Assembly: GCA_000827325.1 (NCBI GenBank)
Contig: KN832882.1
Coordinates: forward strand, 1,252,689-1,316,688
DNA from: Oidiodendron maius Zn
Taxonomy: Eukaryota; Ascomycota; Leotiomycetes; Myxotrichaceae
Length of the DNA: 64,000 nt
Direction: 5' to 3'
This document shows, piece by piece, positions 44,536 through 55,464 of this stretch (position 1 is its first letter; each line of letters begins with the position of its first letter). The notes under the pieces were generated by a model. It did not search any database, was not told the DNA's origin, and saw only the letters and a program-made list of their open reading frames with translations. Position numbers and translations under genes: made by a program.

Positions 44536-46699
44536 ATGCTGATCTGGTTCTCAATTATAGGGGTGGTATCTGTGGTCTGGCTCCTGTCCGCCGTCTTCTC
44601 AATTCCTGTTGGACTCTTGTTCTTGCCATGGAGGATAGTTTATAATCTCACCTGGATTGCTTTGTCTTCAAAGGGTGTAGAAGATGTATCGGAAGAAGTC
44701 TTATCAAGTGACCCGACCGCTGACACTTCGAATGGCGTGGCAGCGGAATACAACGACTTCGAAGACTACGAGTACAAAGCCTTGCCGAGTGAGCGGCATA
44801 TCAGGATCCTCCGCGTGCATGCCCCTCGTAGTGGAAGGGAGCAATATGTCGAATGCGAGCTCCTTCCCCATCACCTCGACAGAAAATTCACCTCCGGCAT
44901 GTATACCGCCATTTCGTACACTTGGGATGATCAGAAGCCAGACCGATTCATCCTGTGCGAAGGGAAGCGGCTGGCGGTGACGAAGAATTGCGAAGCTATT
45001 CTGCGGTTACTACGGCCAAGGAACCTCGGCTGTGTTGTGTGGATTGACGCAATCTGCATTGACCAAGATTCACGCGACGAGAAGGCAGCGCAAGTCCCTC
45101 TCATGTGCGATATCTATAAACGGGCTCACAGGGTGGTCATTTGGCTTGGTGGTCCGGCAGCCAAAGAAGGACTAATTTTCAAGTATCTCTGGCTCCACTG
45201 GTGTTGTTTGTGTCTCCCGACTTCAAGTTGGTTGACACGACGGCTATACATATATATGATGCGTAACAGCCCCATAAGAAGTGGCTTAGAAAGTTGCTGA
45301 AGTGATCATAGGAAATCGTCATACGGGTCTTATACGGGAGTTAGCACGCCGGACTTGGTGGCAAAGAGTATGGACAATCCAAGAGGCAACGTTGGCACCT
45401 AATCCCCGGATTCTATTGAGAGAAACTGTGGTTCGTTGTGGGAAACAGGAAGTCCCCTTAGACTTATTGACCGGGGGCGTAATGAAACTCGCGTTGTTTG
45501 ACGCCATGACAGACACAACTCCTATCAATCACCACGTCTGGACGGAATATCTTATCACGCATGGACTATCTAGAATTAATAAGTCTGACATAGCAAGAAA
45601 TGCCTATCTCATGATGCATCGGAACCGGGCATGTGGGGTGTCCGATCCCAAAGACCGAGTCTATGGCTTTTATGGAATGCTCGTTGAGCAGGGGCTTCAA
45701 TTACCAAAGCCTAGCTACCTAAAAACAGTTGATGAGATATATTGGGAATTCACAGTGAAGCTTTGCCAACAGACGCAGGACCTGAAGCTTCTGCAGCTGG
45801 TATCTGGTCTTGGCTCTAAATTGAATACGCCATCGTGGGTTCCGGACTTTGATGGACCTTGGAGAGCTGGAGATTCGTCTGGACGGCCGAATGCAACCAA
45901 GAATTCCCGGTCGCAGTTTCAGTTCTTAGATAATGACAAAACTCTTATTGTATCCGGGAAGATGGTGGATATTGTGTACAAGAAATCGAACCTCACTACA
46001 TGGCAGCCGGAAGGTCAGGGAGCGAAAGTTCAAGACGGACCGCTGGTTAACCTTGAGGTCGGATTCATGCGCACAGTTCATGCGTTTCGAGACTGGACTC
46101 AACTTCTTTTTAACCATTGTGGTTATGCTATTTATGGAGATGCGGCGGGCCTTATGAATGCATTCGGAGAGGTTCTGGTGCGAGGATATAGTGTGGCATT
46201 TTTTAATCATGACTCCGCAGATAATGATCAAGCTGCCTTGAGTACTTGGCTTGGCTTGATCCACCGGTTCCTCCCAGAAGAGGAAAGTGCCAAGGAACTT
46301 GCATATGTAAAAAAGGATCCTCTTATTAAGGAAAAGTTTTATGAAAACCCTGAGCTGGAGCATCTGACGAATATTGAGGAGTGGCAGGTTTTGTGTACCT
46401 TGAAAACTCTTCCGCTAACAGCAAAACTACATCATGCAATCTGGATGTTGACAAGGGATATGATATATTTTACTACTGGTAGAGGGTATATGGGAACTGG
46501 CAACAACGTAATCGAGGAGAAGGATGTTATTGTGCTGATAGCGGGCCTTGAGAGACCGATGGTGCTGAGGCCAATAAACCGAGAGCAGGATGGGGAAGAA
46601 CTCATTTGGAGGGTGGTTGGCCCGGTTTGGATTACAGGAATGATGGAAGGCGAGCTTTGGGAGAATGACTCTGAATTGGTGAGGTTTACTTTAGTCTGA
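44536..46699 (+). CDS. HET-domain protein with N-terminal membrane helices; internal frame change
   Basis: Two open frames make up one gene. The first (44536 to a stop at 45298-45300, 254 codons) starts with about two membrane helices (MLIWFSIIGVVSVVWLLSAV). It then shows the HET core: MYTAISYTWDD, AILRLLRPRNLGCVVWIDAICIDQDS and QVPLMCDIYKRAHRVVIWLGG. The second, in another frame from about 45302, continues with RELARRTWWQRVWTIQEATLAP, MMHRNRACGVSDPKDRVYGFYGML and PSWVPDF, all usual in HET proteins, to 46699. The last 20 or so codons of the first frame look non-coding, so an intron between about 45180 and 45300 is likely. Candidate acceptors are CTTAG at 45285-45289 and AACAG near 45270. I cannot find a matching donor that closes the frame cleanly, so a frameshift or decay is possible. 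HET proteins mediate vegetative incompatibility; that role here is inferred. Confidence 0.8.
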
Positions 46700-47185
46700 G
46701 TCGGCGCAGTGATTACTGTGCAGTTACGTGGGACGGAGTTGGGGGCCTAGAGGAGGGATACTAACTCACTATGTCAGTGGATGGTTCTATAGTATGAAAC
46801 TTCAATAGCCTAGCACCTTGCGTTGAGTCCTACTTACTATGCTACTAAATTTGGATGTTAAGAAGACCCATGCATGTTGACCGGATCTAGTTAGGCTTAA
46901 GTGGCTACTACAGCAAGTAACAGCGCAAGCCAACTTCCCTGCGCCATATCGTTCAGACAACAATTCGGCAATTCTTTTTCCATACAGAGACTTCCAGAAC
47001 TCACGTAACATTGTGGCCAAAATAAAAGGTGCCCAACTTCCGACACCGTGCATCTCGGTCCCATGTCAATGGAAGGGCGTGGCCTTCGCGCCAGCTATAA
47101 ATGCGACCTCTCTAAGTTCTCTTGCTCATGTACCATTCCATCACCTAAGGATTGGACATACTATACACATCCCACATAACATAAC
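46700..47185. other. Spacer before the dienelactone hydrolase gene
   Basis: No gene is supported. The right end holds the TATA element at 47096. Confidence 0.5.
47096..47102 (+). promoter_or_regulatory. TATA box of the dienelactone hydrolase gene
   Basis: TATAAAT lies about 84 bases before the start codon at 47186. The role is inferred from position. Confidence 0.45.
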
Positions 47186-48052
47186 ATGGCTGAAAAGCTT
47201 CATCCTTGCTGCGATCCAAATTCTCCTAGTCCAATCTGGGAGGGGACGTCAACTGGTAAAATTATTACCATCGATGGTATTGACACTTACATTGCGCATC
47301 CCAGGAAGACAGGCAATGAAGTGTCGCCAGCCGAGAAACAACATGGCAAACGAGTCCTCCTTCACTTGACGGAAGGCCATAGCATTTATTTCTTAAATGC
47401 CCAACTTCTCGCCGACTCCTTCGCTACCCATCTCAACTGCGACGTTATTATGCCAGATCAATTCCGTGGTCAGGAACGTGTGCCTATCTCTCAACCCCCA
47501 CACTTCCCCGAGGGCAAAGAGGCAGTCCTTCCTCCTTCGGAGGGTGCTGACTATGTACCACCTCCATATCCCAAATCTCAAACTGAGGAAGAGTGGGAAG
47601 AGTGGAAGAAGTCTCATGGCCCTCCTGCCATCGATCCAATCCTTGAAACGATCGTGCAGTACATCCGTAAGACATATGGAGAAGACGTGAAGATCGCAGG
47701 GGTAGGTTATTGTTTCGGAGGTCGGTTCATCATCCGATTATTGGGTTCGGGGGTAATTGACGTCGGAGTCGTTAATCATCCATCGTTCTACACGCTTGAC
47801 GAAGTTGCCAAGGTGGGAAGTGGAAAGAAGCTGGCGATCTACGCTGCGGAGACTGATGATATTCATACGCCGGAAATCCGTCGGGCGACTGAGGATGTTC
47901 TAACGAAAGCGGGAGCTACTTGGATGAGCACTGTTTTCAGTGCGACAACCCATGGGTTTAGCGTCAGAGGGGATCTGAGTATCAAAATGGTCCGCTTGGC
48001 CAAGGAACGTGCTTTCAGAGGCGCTGTTGAATGGTTTAAGGATTGGCTGTAG
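47186..48052 (+). CDS. Dienelactone hydrolase family protein
   Basis: The gene is a single exon of 288 residues. It has an alpha/beta hydrolase fold with the DLH triad: the nucleophile Cys in GVGYCFGGRF, Asp in YAAETDDIHTP and His in TTHGFSVRG. The N-terminal MAEKLHPCCDPNSPSPIWEG is the usual opening of fungal DLH-like proteins. No signal peptide is seen, so it is probably cytosolic. DLHs hydrolyse dienelactone in aromatic degradation, and fungal relatives act on varied esters. The substrate is not readable here. Confidence 0.9.
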   Translation: MAEKLHPCCDPNSPSPIWEGTSTGKIITIDGIDTYIAHPRKTGNEVSPAEKQHGKRVLLHLTEGHSIYFLNAQLLADSFATHLNCDVIMPDQFRGQERVPISQPPHFPEGKEAVLPPSEGADYVPPPYPKSQTEEEWEEWKKSHGPPAIDPILETIVQYIRKTYGEDVKIAGVGYCFGGRFIIRLLGSGVIDVGVVNHPSFYTLDEVAKVGSGKKLAIYAAETDDIHTPEIRRATEDVLTKAGATWMSTVFSATTHGFSVRGDLSIKMVRLAKERAFRGAVEWFKDWL

Positions 48053-48732
48053 GTGACTGAGTAGTAACTCTACAAGATCTCTCCCGGTTCAATTCAGTAA
48101 TAACCTCTCGCCGGGAATTGATAAGTTTCACTCTCAGATATAGCAAATTGGGCCGTAAATTTTATGTTTCTCTCTTTCTGAAGTGGATATCTGTTAATAT
48201 ATTACGGTTATCTCACCCAACCTGCTGCTTTTGTGTCATCTTGCTCATTCTTCGGCACAGTACAAAATATAATAATATTATTAATCTACGTTAATTTCAT
48301 CAGCTACAATCTCTTAAATAATTTTTTTAGGATGCTTTTGGACATATACATATTGTGCTAATCGGATGTAACAGCGCCTTGGATAAGAATATTTTGATGG
48401 TCAGGAAGAAATCAAAGCAAATTCTCGGCATAAAAAATAGCTAGTCTGATATCAAAATTTTTACATGGGCATAGCCTATCCTGACCTGGATTTAGCTGGA
48501 CCCAAGATAAAAATTCCAGGGTTAAGGTAGGTTCCAGCTTCCTGTAAGGAGAAACATTCAGTCATGTGATTATATTATCCAAAACAGCCTAGCGAGGGGC
48601 TTCGGATAATCTCTCGGGCCGGGGATGAGTCGACCCTCAATTTCGACACTTTACCAGGTGTCTCCCCGCCTCAATTTCTGCACAGATTTCCACGATTGAC
48701 ACCAAACGGTAATCTTAGTGGGACAAACTACA
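48053..48732. other. Spacer of 680 bp with an AT-rich patch
   Basis: No gene is supported. Around 48265-48330 the sequence is AT-rich (AATATAATAATATTATTAA). The right end is the TrpRS promoter. Confidence 0.5.
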
Positions 48733-50381
48733 ATGGAGGCTTCAGAACCTCAGCCCAAATCCGGGCCGACCGTACCTATTCCTGAGCAACAGCAGCCACA
48801 GGAGCAACAAATCGATCCGTGGTCTGTTGATGCGGGCAAAGACAGTCAAGGAAACGCTTTGGCATTTGACTATGTCGCCATCTCGAAGTAAGTCTCCTGC
48901 AAATTGTTTGACTACTGTTAATATTGCTAACCACCGATGTCAAGGAAGTGGAATACGCAGTTAATCGACGAGAAACTTCTAGAGAGGTTCACCAAGCTTA
49001 CCGGCCACAAACCCCACCGCTGGCTTCGCCGAGGACTATTCTTCAGCCACCGCGACTTTGATAAGGTTCTCGATACATACGAGCGCGGTGAATCGTTTTT
49101 TCTTTACACGGGTCGCGGGCCAAGCAGCGGTAGCATGCACATTGGGCATACTATCCCATTTGAATTCACAAAGTGGCTACAAGATGTCTTCGATGTTCCA
49201 TGCGTGATCATGCTTACAGATGACGAGAAGGTAATTCTTCATTCACCTCACTTAATAGATCTTCTAACCTTTTTAGGCACTATTTAGAGAGAGTTTGACC
49301 TTTGAACAAGCTATGGAGTTCTCCATGGAAAATGCGAGAGACATTATCGCAGTCGGATTTGACCCGAAGAAAACATTTATTTACAGCGACTTAAAGTATT
49401 TTAGCAATCATTTCCTGATGAATGCCTGGGAGTTCTCAAAGTTATTAACCTTCAAGTATGTTCTCTATGTGCCATTCCATTATCGATACTTTGCGACTGA
49501 TTTCTAACCTGCGACGATAGCCAAGTTCGGGGGGCCTTTGGCTTTAATGAAAGGTATTCATCATGGCCTTCTTTCAGAATTGAGACTGAGTTATTCTAGT
49601 ACCAATACAGGCCGAATCTTCTTCCCCTCACTACAATGCGCCGCAGCCTTTGCCACATCGTATCCCGAGCTTTGGAGTGACGTTCCTTCCGCGACGCGAT
49701 CAGAGACTGTTGCAAAGATGCAATGCCTTATTCCGATGGCCATTGATCAGGATGCTTACTTTCGACTTCTCAGAGACAACTGCCATCGCATGGCTCGCCC
49801 CGGCCCAAAACCTGCTCTTATTCACTCACGCTTTCTTACTGCATTGCAAGGTGTCGGTGGGAAAATGTCTTCCTCTAACCCCAACTCCGCTATATTTATG
49901 AGTGATACTCCGGCTCAAATCAAGGCAAGTCGGATTTTAATATTTTACTCTGCTTCGCTAACAAATCTCCTTTTAATAGAAGAAGATCAACCGGTATGCC
50001 TTCAGCGGAGGTCGCGAAACACTCGAGGAGCATCGTGAATTTGGTGGTAATCCCGACATCGATGTGACCTATCAGTATCTCACTTACTTTGAAGAGGATG
50101 ATGCAAAAATTCAAGGAATTGCTGAGGCCTACAGAGCTGGTACATTAACAACAGGCGATCTCAAGAAGGAGTGCATCACCTTGCTTCAAGAATACGTGAA
50201 CGGGTATCAAACACGACGGAAAGAAGTCACGGACGAGGTCCTAGAACTCTACATGAAGCCACGAAAGTTGGAGTGGGGAAGGAGTCACACGGTGAATGCT
50301 GCGAATATCGCTGTTAGCAGTTCAGGAGGACGTAGCGCTGTTCCAAAGAACCAAGGATTACAAGACCCGTTACCAGCATAG
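48733..50381 (+). CDS. wrs1: Cytosolic tryptophan-tRNA ligase
   Basis: Exons 48733-48887, 48945-49230, 49277-49455, 49521-49553, 49600-49924 and 49980-50381 give 459 residues. The class I synthetase signatures are [13 protein letters not shown] (HIGH) and [12 protein letters not shown] (KMSKS-like). Further family blocks are [24 protein letters not shown]-type [13 protein letters not shown] and [15 protein letters not shown]. There is no mitochondrial presequence. The N-terminus is a Gln/Pro-rich extension like other eukaryotic cytosolic enzymes. It charges tRNA-Trp in the cytosol. The fifth intron (49925-49979) has a GC donor (AAG/GCAAGT) and a normal TAG acceptor. No GT alternative keeps the frame. 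Exon 4 is only 33 nt. Confidence 0.95.
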
Positions 50382-50805
50382 ATAGGTTGAATTATTGATA
50401 CCTGGTTCCTGGACAATCCTGGCTCAATGTTTCATCTCCGCTTGTGTCCTGAACTAGCAGGGTCTTGCTGCTCTTTTGAATTTCCCTCTACAGCATCCAC
50501 CCCATCTCCTATGGTAATCTAGAAGACGCACAATCCCCATTGCGCTATCAATGACCTGATGTACTACGAAATAACGCGGCCGATGACCGGAGCAGACTCC
50601 GCCATAACCTGATATGGCTAGGTCGGTTAAGCGCATCCCAGAAATATGACTCGACATGAAAATCAGTGAGGGTTCAAACGTGAAGCAGATCTGAACTTTC
50701 AGTGTATTTCCTGATTAAATTGACTATCTTTTATATTTGCGCAACAATATATATTCAGCAATATTGGAGTCGAGGCTAGTTTGAAACTACTCACCTTGCA
50801 TCGAA
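50382..50805. other. Spacer between TrpRS and the isochorismatase-fold gene
   Basis: I see no gene. Short frames overlap on the minus strand without motifs. Confidence 0.5.
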
Positions 50806-51444
50806 ATGTCCTCGATCCCACAACCCAAAACTGTCCTCCTCCTCATCGATATCCAGGAAGGCTTAAAGCATCCTTCATATTGGGGCCACTCTCCAAGCAA
50901 TCCATCTTTCGAGCGAAATGCAAAGTTATTGATTGCAACATACCGTTCACTCATTTCTTCCGCTGGTTCCGCGTCATTGCCACCACCCCATAAAATTATA
51001 CATATACAACACGCTTCTACAAACTTCGGTTCTCCCCTATCGCCATCTTCTCTGGGTTTCTTGTTTCAGAATTGGGCTGCTCCCAGGGACGGTGAGCTTG
51101 TTATTGAGAAGAGAGTACATTCAGCCTTCATCGGCACTAAGCTCGAGGAAGTCCTCAGGAACCATTTTGGTGGCAATCTTGGCAGATTGTGGATTGCTGG
51201 ACTGGCTTTGGATCAAAGCGTTACTTCAACCGTACGAATGGCAGAAAATCTAGGAGTTTGTGATGGCGCAGATGGAAGAAAAGGCATTGTGAGCCTTATT
51301 GAAGATGCCACATGTGCATGGGAGAAAGAGGACGGGGTTAAAGCGGATATAGTGCATAAAGTCCATGTGACAAGCCTGCGGGATTTTGCTACTATTGACA
51401 AGGCTGAGGAGGTATTAAATCTTTGGCAGGAATGGATTGGGTAG
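50806..51444 (+). CDS. Isochorismatase-fold protein lacking the catalytic Cys
   Basis: The gene is a single exon of 212 residues. The cysteine-hydrolase (isochorismatase-like) fold is clear: TVLLLIDIQEGL carries the catalytic Asp and VIEKRVHSAFIGTKLEE carries the Lys. At the nucleophile position the family pattern GLxTDxCVxxTVR reads GLALDQSVTSTVRMAENLG, so Cys is replaced by Ser (codon AGC). The remainder (LIEDATCAWEKE) is intact and the frame is open, so the gene does not look decayed. Isochorismatases proper also act without a Cys, while amidase-type relatives need it. The protein may therefore be an isochorismatase-like hydrolase, use Ser, or be non-catalytic. Substrate unknown. Confidence 0.88.
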   Translation: MSSIPQPKTVLLLIDIQEGLKHPSYWGHSPSNPSFERNAKLLIATYRSLISSAGSASLPPPHKIIHIQHASTNFGSPLSPSSLGFLFQNWAAPRDGELVIEKRVHSAFIGTKLEEVLRNHFGGNLGRLWIAGLALDQSVTSTVRMAENLGVCDGADGRKGIVSLIEDATCAWEKEDGVKADIVHKVHVTSLRDFATIDKAEEVLNLWQEWIG

Positions 51445-51675
51445 TAGAAAATATCTCATGTCCTCTACCAATAGGACAGGAGCGGGATCGTCTGCAGACA
51501 TTCGGACGTCTTAACCGAGCCAACGCCCAGTTTATACACACGGGAATAGGTAGACGCCTAACGCGGGTGAAGTGTGTCGAGAATTTGAATGCTTAAAATA
51601 ATGTGGAGCTCATTGCCCATGGCATGAGAATCTCTGAGCAGGCCTCTCCAAATATTCTATGCGTTTTCTAGAAGT

Positions 51676-52931
51676 ATGTCGCTAATAGAACTCTCTCTTG
51701 TGGGCAAGAGCCGAAATTTGCAACTTGTGAACCTCCCTCTCGAGCTGCAACCTCTGATATGTTCCCATCTCTCCTACAATGACCTGCAAGCCTTGCGACA
51801 AACCAACCGATTCTATCGGTCTCTGATCACGATTAATTTTATGCGACTAGCCTTGACCCCCGATGGGTTGAACGCCGAACTTTCCACTGTTTGTAGGCAC
51901 TGCCTGCGACAAGAGCCCACAGGAAGAAAGCTTCTCTGGTCAGGAAATGAATTGTTCCCAGAGCCTCTGACCGCGCGATGCGAAAGCTGCATTGTCAAGA
52001 ATCGCCTTTTGACTCCTGGTGATAAGGTGTATATGACAAAGACTTTGGAGGCTACATACATTTGCTGGTGGTGTGGTTGGCCCACCAGGGACGACCAGCA
52101 GTTCCATGTTAAGTGCAGGAAAAATTACAGAAACGTGTGTGGCATCCACGTTATATTAAACATCTTACAGGGTGGGCTCTCGGTTTCTGTATTCCAAGTA
52201 GCTATGCAAAACTTTTCCTCTCAAGCAATAGTGTGCGCCCCAGCTATAGTGAGTACATTCTCCGCTAATAAGTGCACGATAAAAGACCGACGGTAAGACA
52301 AGCCGTGTGGACATTAACGGAGGCTAACTTTTGTTTTCAAGATTGCCTTCTTATTAATGGGCGTCATTAACACAATCAACATATATCGAGGTCGGCAGGT
52401 AAGGACATACCATGTAGTTGGTACTCTCCAGTTCATTATCTTATGTCTCTGGATTCCGCCTACCTACTTCCTCGCAAAGCACGTTCGAAATCCTCCTGCA
52501 GGTAAAAGCGTAGGAGCTACCATATCTCTGATAGTATTACTTGCGGTGAATATGTAAGCGACATGATCCCGATTCCAAAACCTAGCTATCCCCGTGAGCA
52601 GAGTCGCTAATCAGGCCGCTGTAGTGCTATACGTATCCTCAACGTAGCTGGAAATATTGTTATGTACTTCGAATTTACCCCTGTAGCGTGCTATATCCCA
52701 GATGTGCCGGTATGGCGAAAGTGGGCAAATATTATTATGGCTGGCCTCGTCTTCTGGACGTCACCGCTGTCTTTGGAAAACCATTTCATCGGAAGGGGAA
52801 ATGAGACTGAACTCAAGTCCTTTCGCCGAGCAGTGAGACTGCATTATATTAGACTTTCACGTGCTATAAGAAGACGCTGGGTCGAATATGTCCATTTCAG
52901 TCGCTCAGCTGATGCATCAGCCATTGTCTGA
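51676..52931 (+). CDS. F-box protein with Cys-rich region and membrane helices
   Basis: Exons 51676-52248, 52342-52553 and 52625-52931 give 363 residues. The F-box is at about residues 18-50 (VNLPLELQPLICSHLSYNDLQAL), followed by a Cys-rich stretch with CRHCLRQ, CESC and WWCGWPT that could bind zinc. The second and third exons add three or four hydrophobic segments (IAFLLMGVINTINI, VVGTLQFIILCLWI, ATISLIVLLAVN, IIMAGLVFWTSPL) and a basic C-terminus. Splicing restores CAPAI-IAFLLM and AVNI-AIRILNV. An in-frame GT...AG segment of 36 nt near 52136-52171 could also be a very short intron. F-box proteins recruit substrates to SCF ubiquitin ligases. A membrane-bound version would act at an organelle surface, which is inference. 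Confidence 0.75.
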
Positions 52932-53597
52932 AAGCCGTCTTAATACCCATGTCCCGCATTGTGTTGTAACAAGGCAGGCTCAAATTAATTCAATCAACCA
53001 ATTTATTCGATGAGAGAGATTACTTTTCACACGTCTACTCTTGTTGATAGCCAGGACAATAAAAAACTCCTGTATTTGGCGTTCAACTACGCCGCGTATG
53101 TATTTACGTGAACTCTCCTATGATAATATAATCAACTCATTACTCCGCAACAGATACTCGACGAACTGTTTACTTTGGCCATCGACAATCTCTCAGTCGG
53201 AGATGGCACTCTTTCATTACAATTTAAGAGCGCAATGAAAAAAGCCTGTTATCCGACAAAACGTTTCAATTCACCATCCTCCATAGCCAGGTATTAGAGC
53301 ATACTCAGGACAATCTTGATCTCCGGTAAACCCATCATGTTAACATGTTATTTTGAAGCAATTACTAAAATTTAAGCTTCCTAACCGACCTTGACCAGCT
53401 ATTTCACCATGAACAATAATTTAAACATATCCGCGAAGCTGCACTGGAAAAGTGTTTTAATTGCAGAATCTGAAAAAAAAAAAAAAAAAACCTTGGCTAT
53501 TCCTAGCAACGCTTCCGTACCAATACCCACTTCCGGATAACATCTGATTTCTTCTAGTAACAAAATAATCCTCGAAAACAAAATATAATGAAGGAGT
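52932..53597. other. Convergent spacer with an 18-A tract
   Basis: No gene is supported between two convergent genes. An uninterrupted run of 18 A lies at 53473-53490. Confidence 0.6.
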
Positions 53598-54815
53598 CTA
53601 GAGCCCAGCGGCCCATTTCGGCACTCTATCTACACCAAAAGTCCTTGCAATCAGCAGCCATACAAGCCAACTTGGAATACTCCAACCTAATATAACGCCA
53701 ACACCACCCTTAGGACCAGTAGGGACTACAATCATGTCCGATTGTATCTGTTTGTATTTCTTCTCCTTGATCGCAGATAAATTAGCGCCCGATCTAGAGC
53801 TACTCTGCTCAGACTTCTTGCTGCTAGCACTAGAAATTTTGCCTGTCTGTATATCATACCAGATCGAGTAAGCAAGTGCCGCAGCCGGCCATGCCGCATC
53901 TGGGATTGCACACTTGGAGTACGATGCCACGTCGCCAATGGCATAGACACCAGCGGGTGCTTGCGTTGCGCGAAGTGTCTCGCCATCAGTGACGACTCGA
54001 TTGGTAGTGATATCAAGCCAGCTAGCGGGAAGGAACCCAGAGTTTGGCTTGCCTCCAGTAGCATCAAGGTAGATATCAACAACACGAGTGCTGCCATCGC
54101 TGAACTCCAGAGAGGTTTTGTTTTCGTCTTTGGTTTTGTTTGCCGCAGTCACTCGCACATTATGAATTGTCTTTACGTTGAGTGCGGCGAGTTTCTTCTC
54201 TGCTTTGCGGGATATGCTGGCATTTTGAACTCGACTAAGAAGACGCGATGTCCCAGATAGAAGAGTAACGTCTTTCTCGGGATGGAAAAAGGCCATCTCG
54301 GCTGCAACCTCGACGCCTGTTGGACCGCCTCCAGCGATGACGACCGATTTCGCCTCGGGTAGGCGCGCATGCATGTCGTGAAATGCAGCAATTGTGTTGG
54401 AGTGATCTCCATGCAATGTGAATAAGATATTTGCACGTGTTCCTGTTGCGACCACCAAGACGGCGTACGGCAGAGAATTGGTCTCAGCGGTTCTTACATC
54501 TTTGACGGACACGGTCCTCGCATTCTCGTCAATCTCGAATGCTTCTCCATGAACGAAGGTAAACTCGGAGCTTTTGTAACTGCCAAATGCCGTGCTGATT
54601 GGAATAAAAATCTTCTCGAGAGGGACCTTCTCTGGAGCGGCGAGAGCCCGAGGAGCGGCAACGTTGAAGTAGGTATGGTCGGAATATGATACAAGTGTGA
54701 GTTTATACTTTTCGGGACTATTGGTAGAGTTGAGTAGGGGGAGAGTATGGCGAAGGAGGTGGTGCGCAATGCTAATGCCGGCAAAGTTGCCTCCGAGAAC
54801 GATTATATTCTGCAT
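53598..54815 (-). CDS. AIF/AMID (FSP1)-like FAD-dependent NAD(P)H oxidoreductase
   Basis: The gene is a single exon of 405 residues. An N-terminal FAD-binding Rossmann motif (IIVLGGNFAGISIAHHLL) and a second nucleotide-binding motif (VVIAGGGPTGVEVAAEMAF) flank an ATG-type motif (LVVATGTR). The second FAD motif is GVYAIGDVASY. The C-terminus is hydrophobic (GVGVILGWSIPSWLVWLLIA), so the protein may be membrane-associated. The family includes AMID/FSP1 and fungal Aif1-like oxidoreductases, which reduce quinones with NAD(P)H and have been linked to cell death. The physiological substrate is not readable. No presequence is visible. Confidence 0.9.
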   Translation of the reverse strand: MQNIIVLGGNFAGISIAHHLLRHTLPLLNSTNSPEKYKLTLVSYSDHTYFNVAAPRALAAPEKVPLEKIFIPISTAFGSYKSSEFTFVHGEAFEIDENARTVSVKDVRTAETNSLPYAVLVVATGTRANILFTLHGDHSNTIAAFHDMHARLPEAKSVVIAGGGPTGVEVAAEMAFFHPEKDVTLLSGTSRLLSRVQNASISRKAEKKLAALNVKTIHNVRVTAANKTKDENKTSLEFSDGSTRVVDIYLDATGGKPNSGFLPASWLDITTNRVVTDGETLRATQAPAGVYAIGDVASYSKCAIPDAAWPAAALAYSIWYDIQTGKISSASSKKSEQSSSRSGANLSAIKEKKYKQIQSDMIVVPTGPKGGVGVILGWSIPSWLVWLLIARTFGVDRVPKWAAGL

Positions 54816-55464
54816 GTTCCGTCCAGATCAGTCTCGTTTTTGAAATGCAGTTGGCGATCTTTCACTGCTCGGTCCTTAGTACTGCCTGCACAGAGGGTTT
54901 TAATGGAATTAAATAGAAGGGTGAATTGAAATTCCTCTGGAAATGCAAGTAGAGTGATAAGAAAGAGAATAAAGTTTGACCGCTGTCGAATATAGTCAAA
55001 GCAGTTGTCCAAGCATCACAGAGTCAATACCTTGGGAGATGGCACCCAGAAACTCTTTATAAAGCCGGATGACCCCCTTATTAATAATCTTCGTAATTAC
55101 AATCCTCCTTTCTCATTGTCTCAAGAAGAGAACGATAAGGCTGCTGTGCAACGCAACGCAATGTAGAGAAACGGAAAGTATACAACAAGGGGGGCCCAGA
55201 TCCCGCGTTAAGCGAGAAATATCACCAATCTGCATGGAGAACGGCACCGTCGATTTATTTTGGTAATCAAGCCATCCGAATGTGGTTCGCCACATTTTGC
55301 ATCTACTTATCTGGAACGGCACCCGCTGTTCTGTGAAAAAATAGCCTCGCCAGCAATTCTGGGCCATTCCGTCCCTCGTATCTCCCATAGTCCCTTATGG
55401 TTTATTGGAGCTACGTTCAGAACGGCGAGTGATCTACGAATCGGTGTTTGGGCTTGCAAACGTC
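54816..55464. other. Divergent spacer between AIF-like and DUF3505 genes
   Basis: No separate gene is supported. The frame of the right-hand gene is open from an in-frame ATG at 55405, but I prefer the ATG at 55465. Confidence 0.5.
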
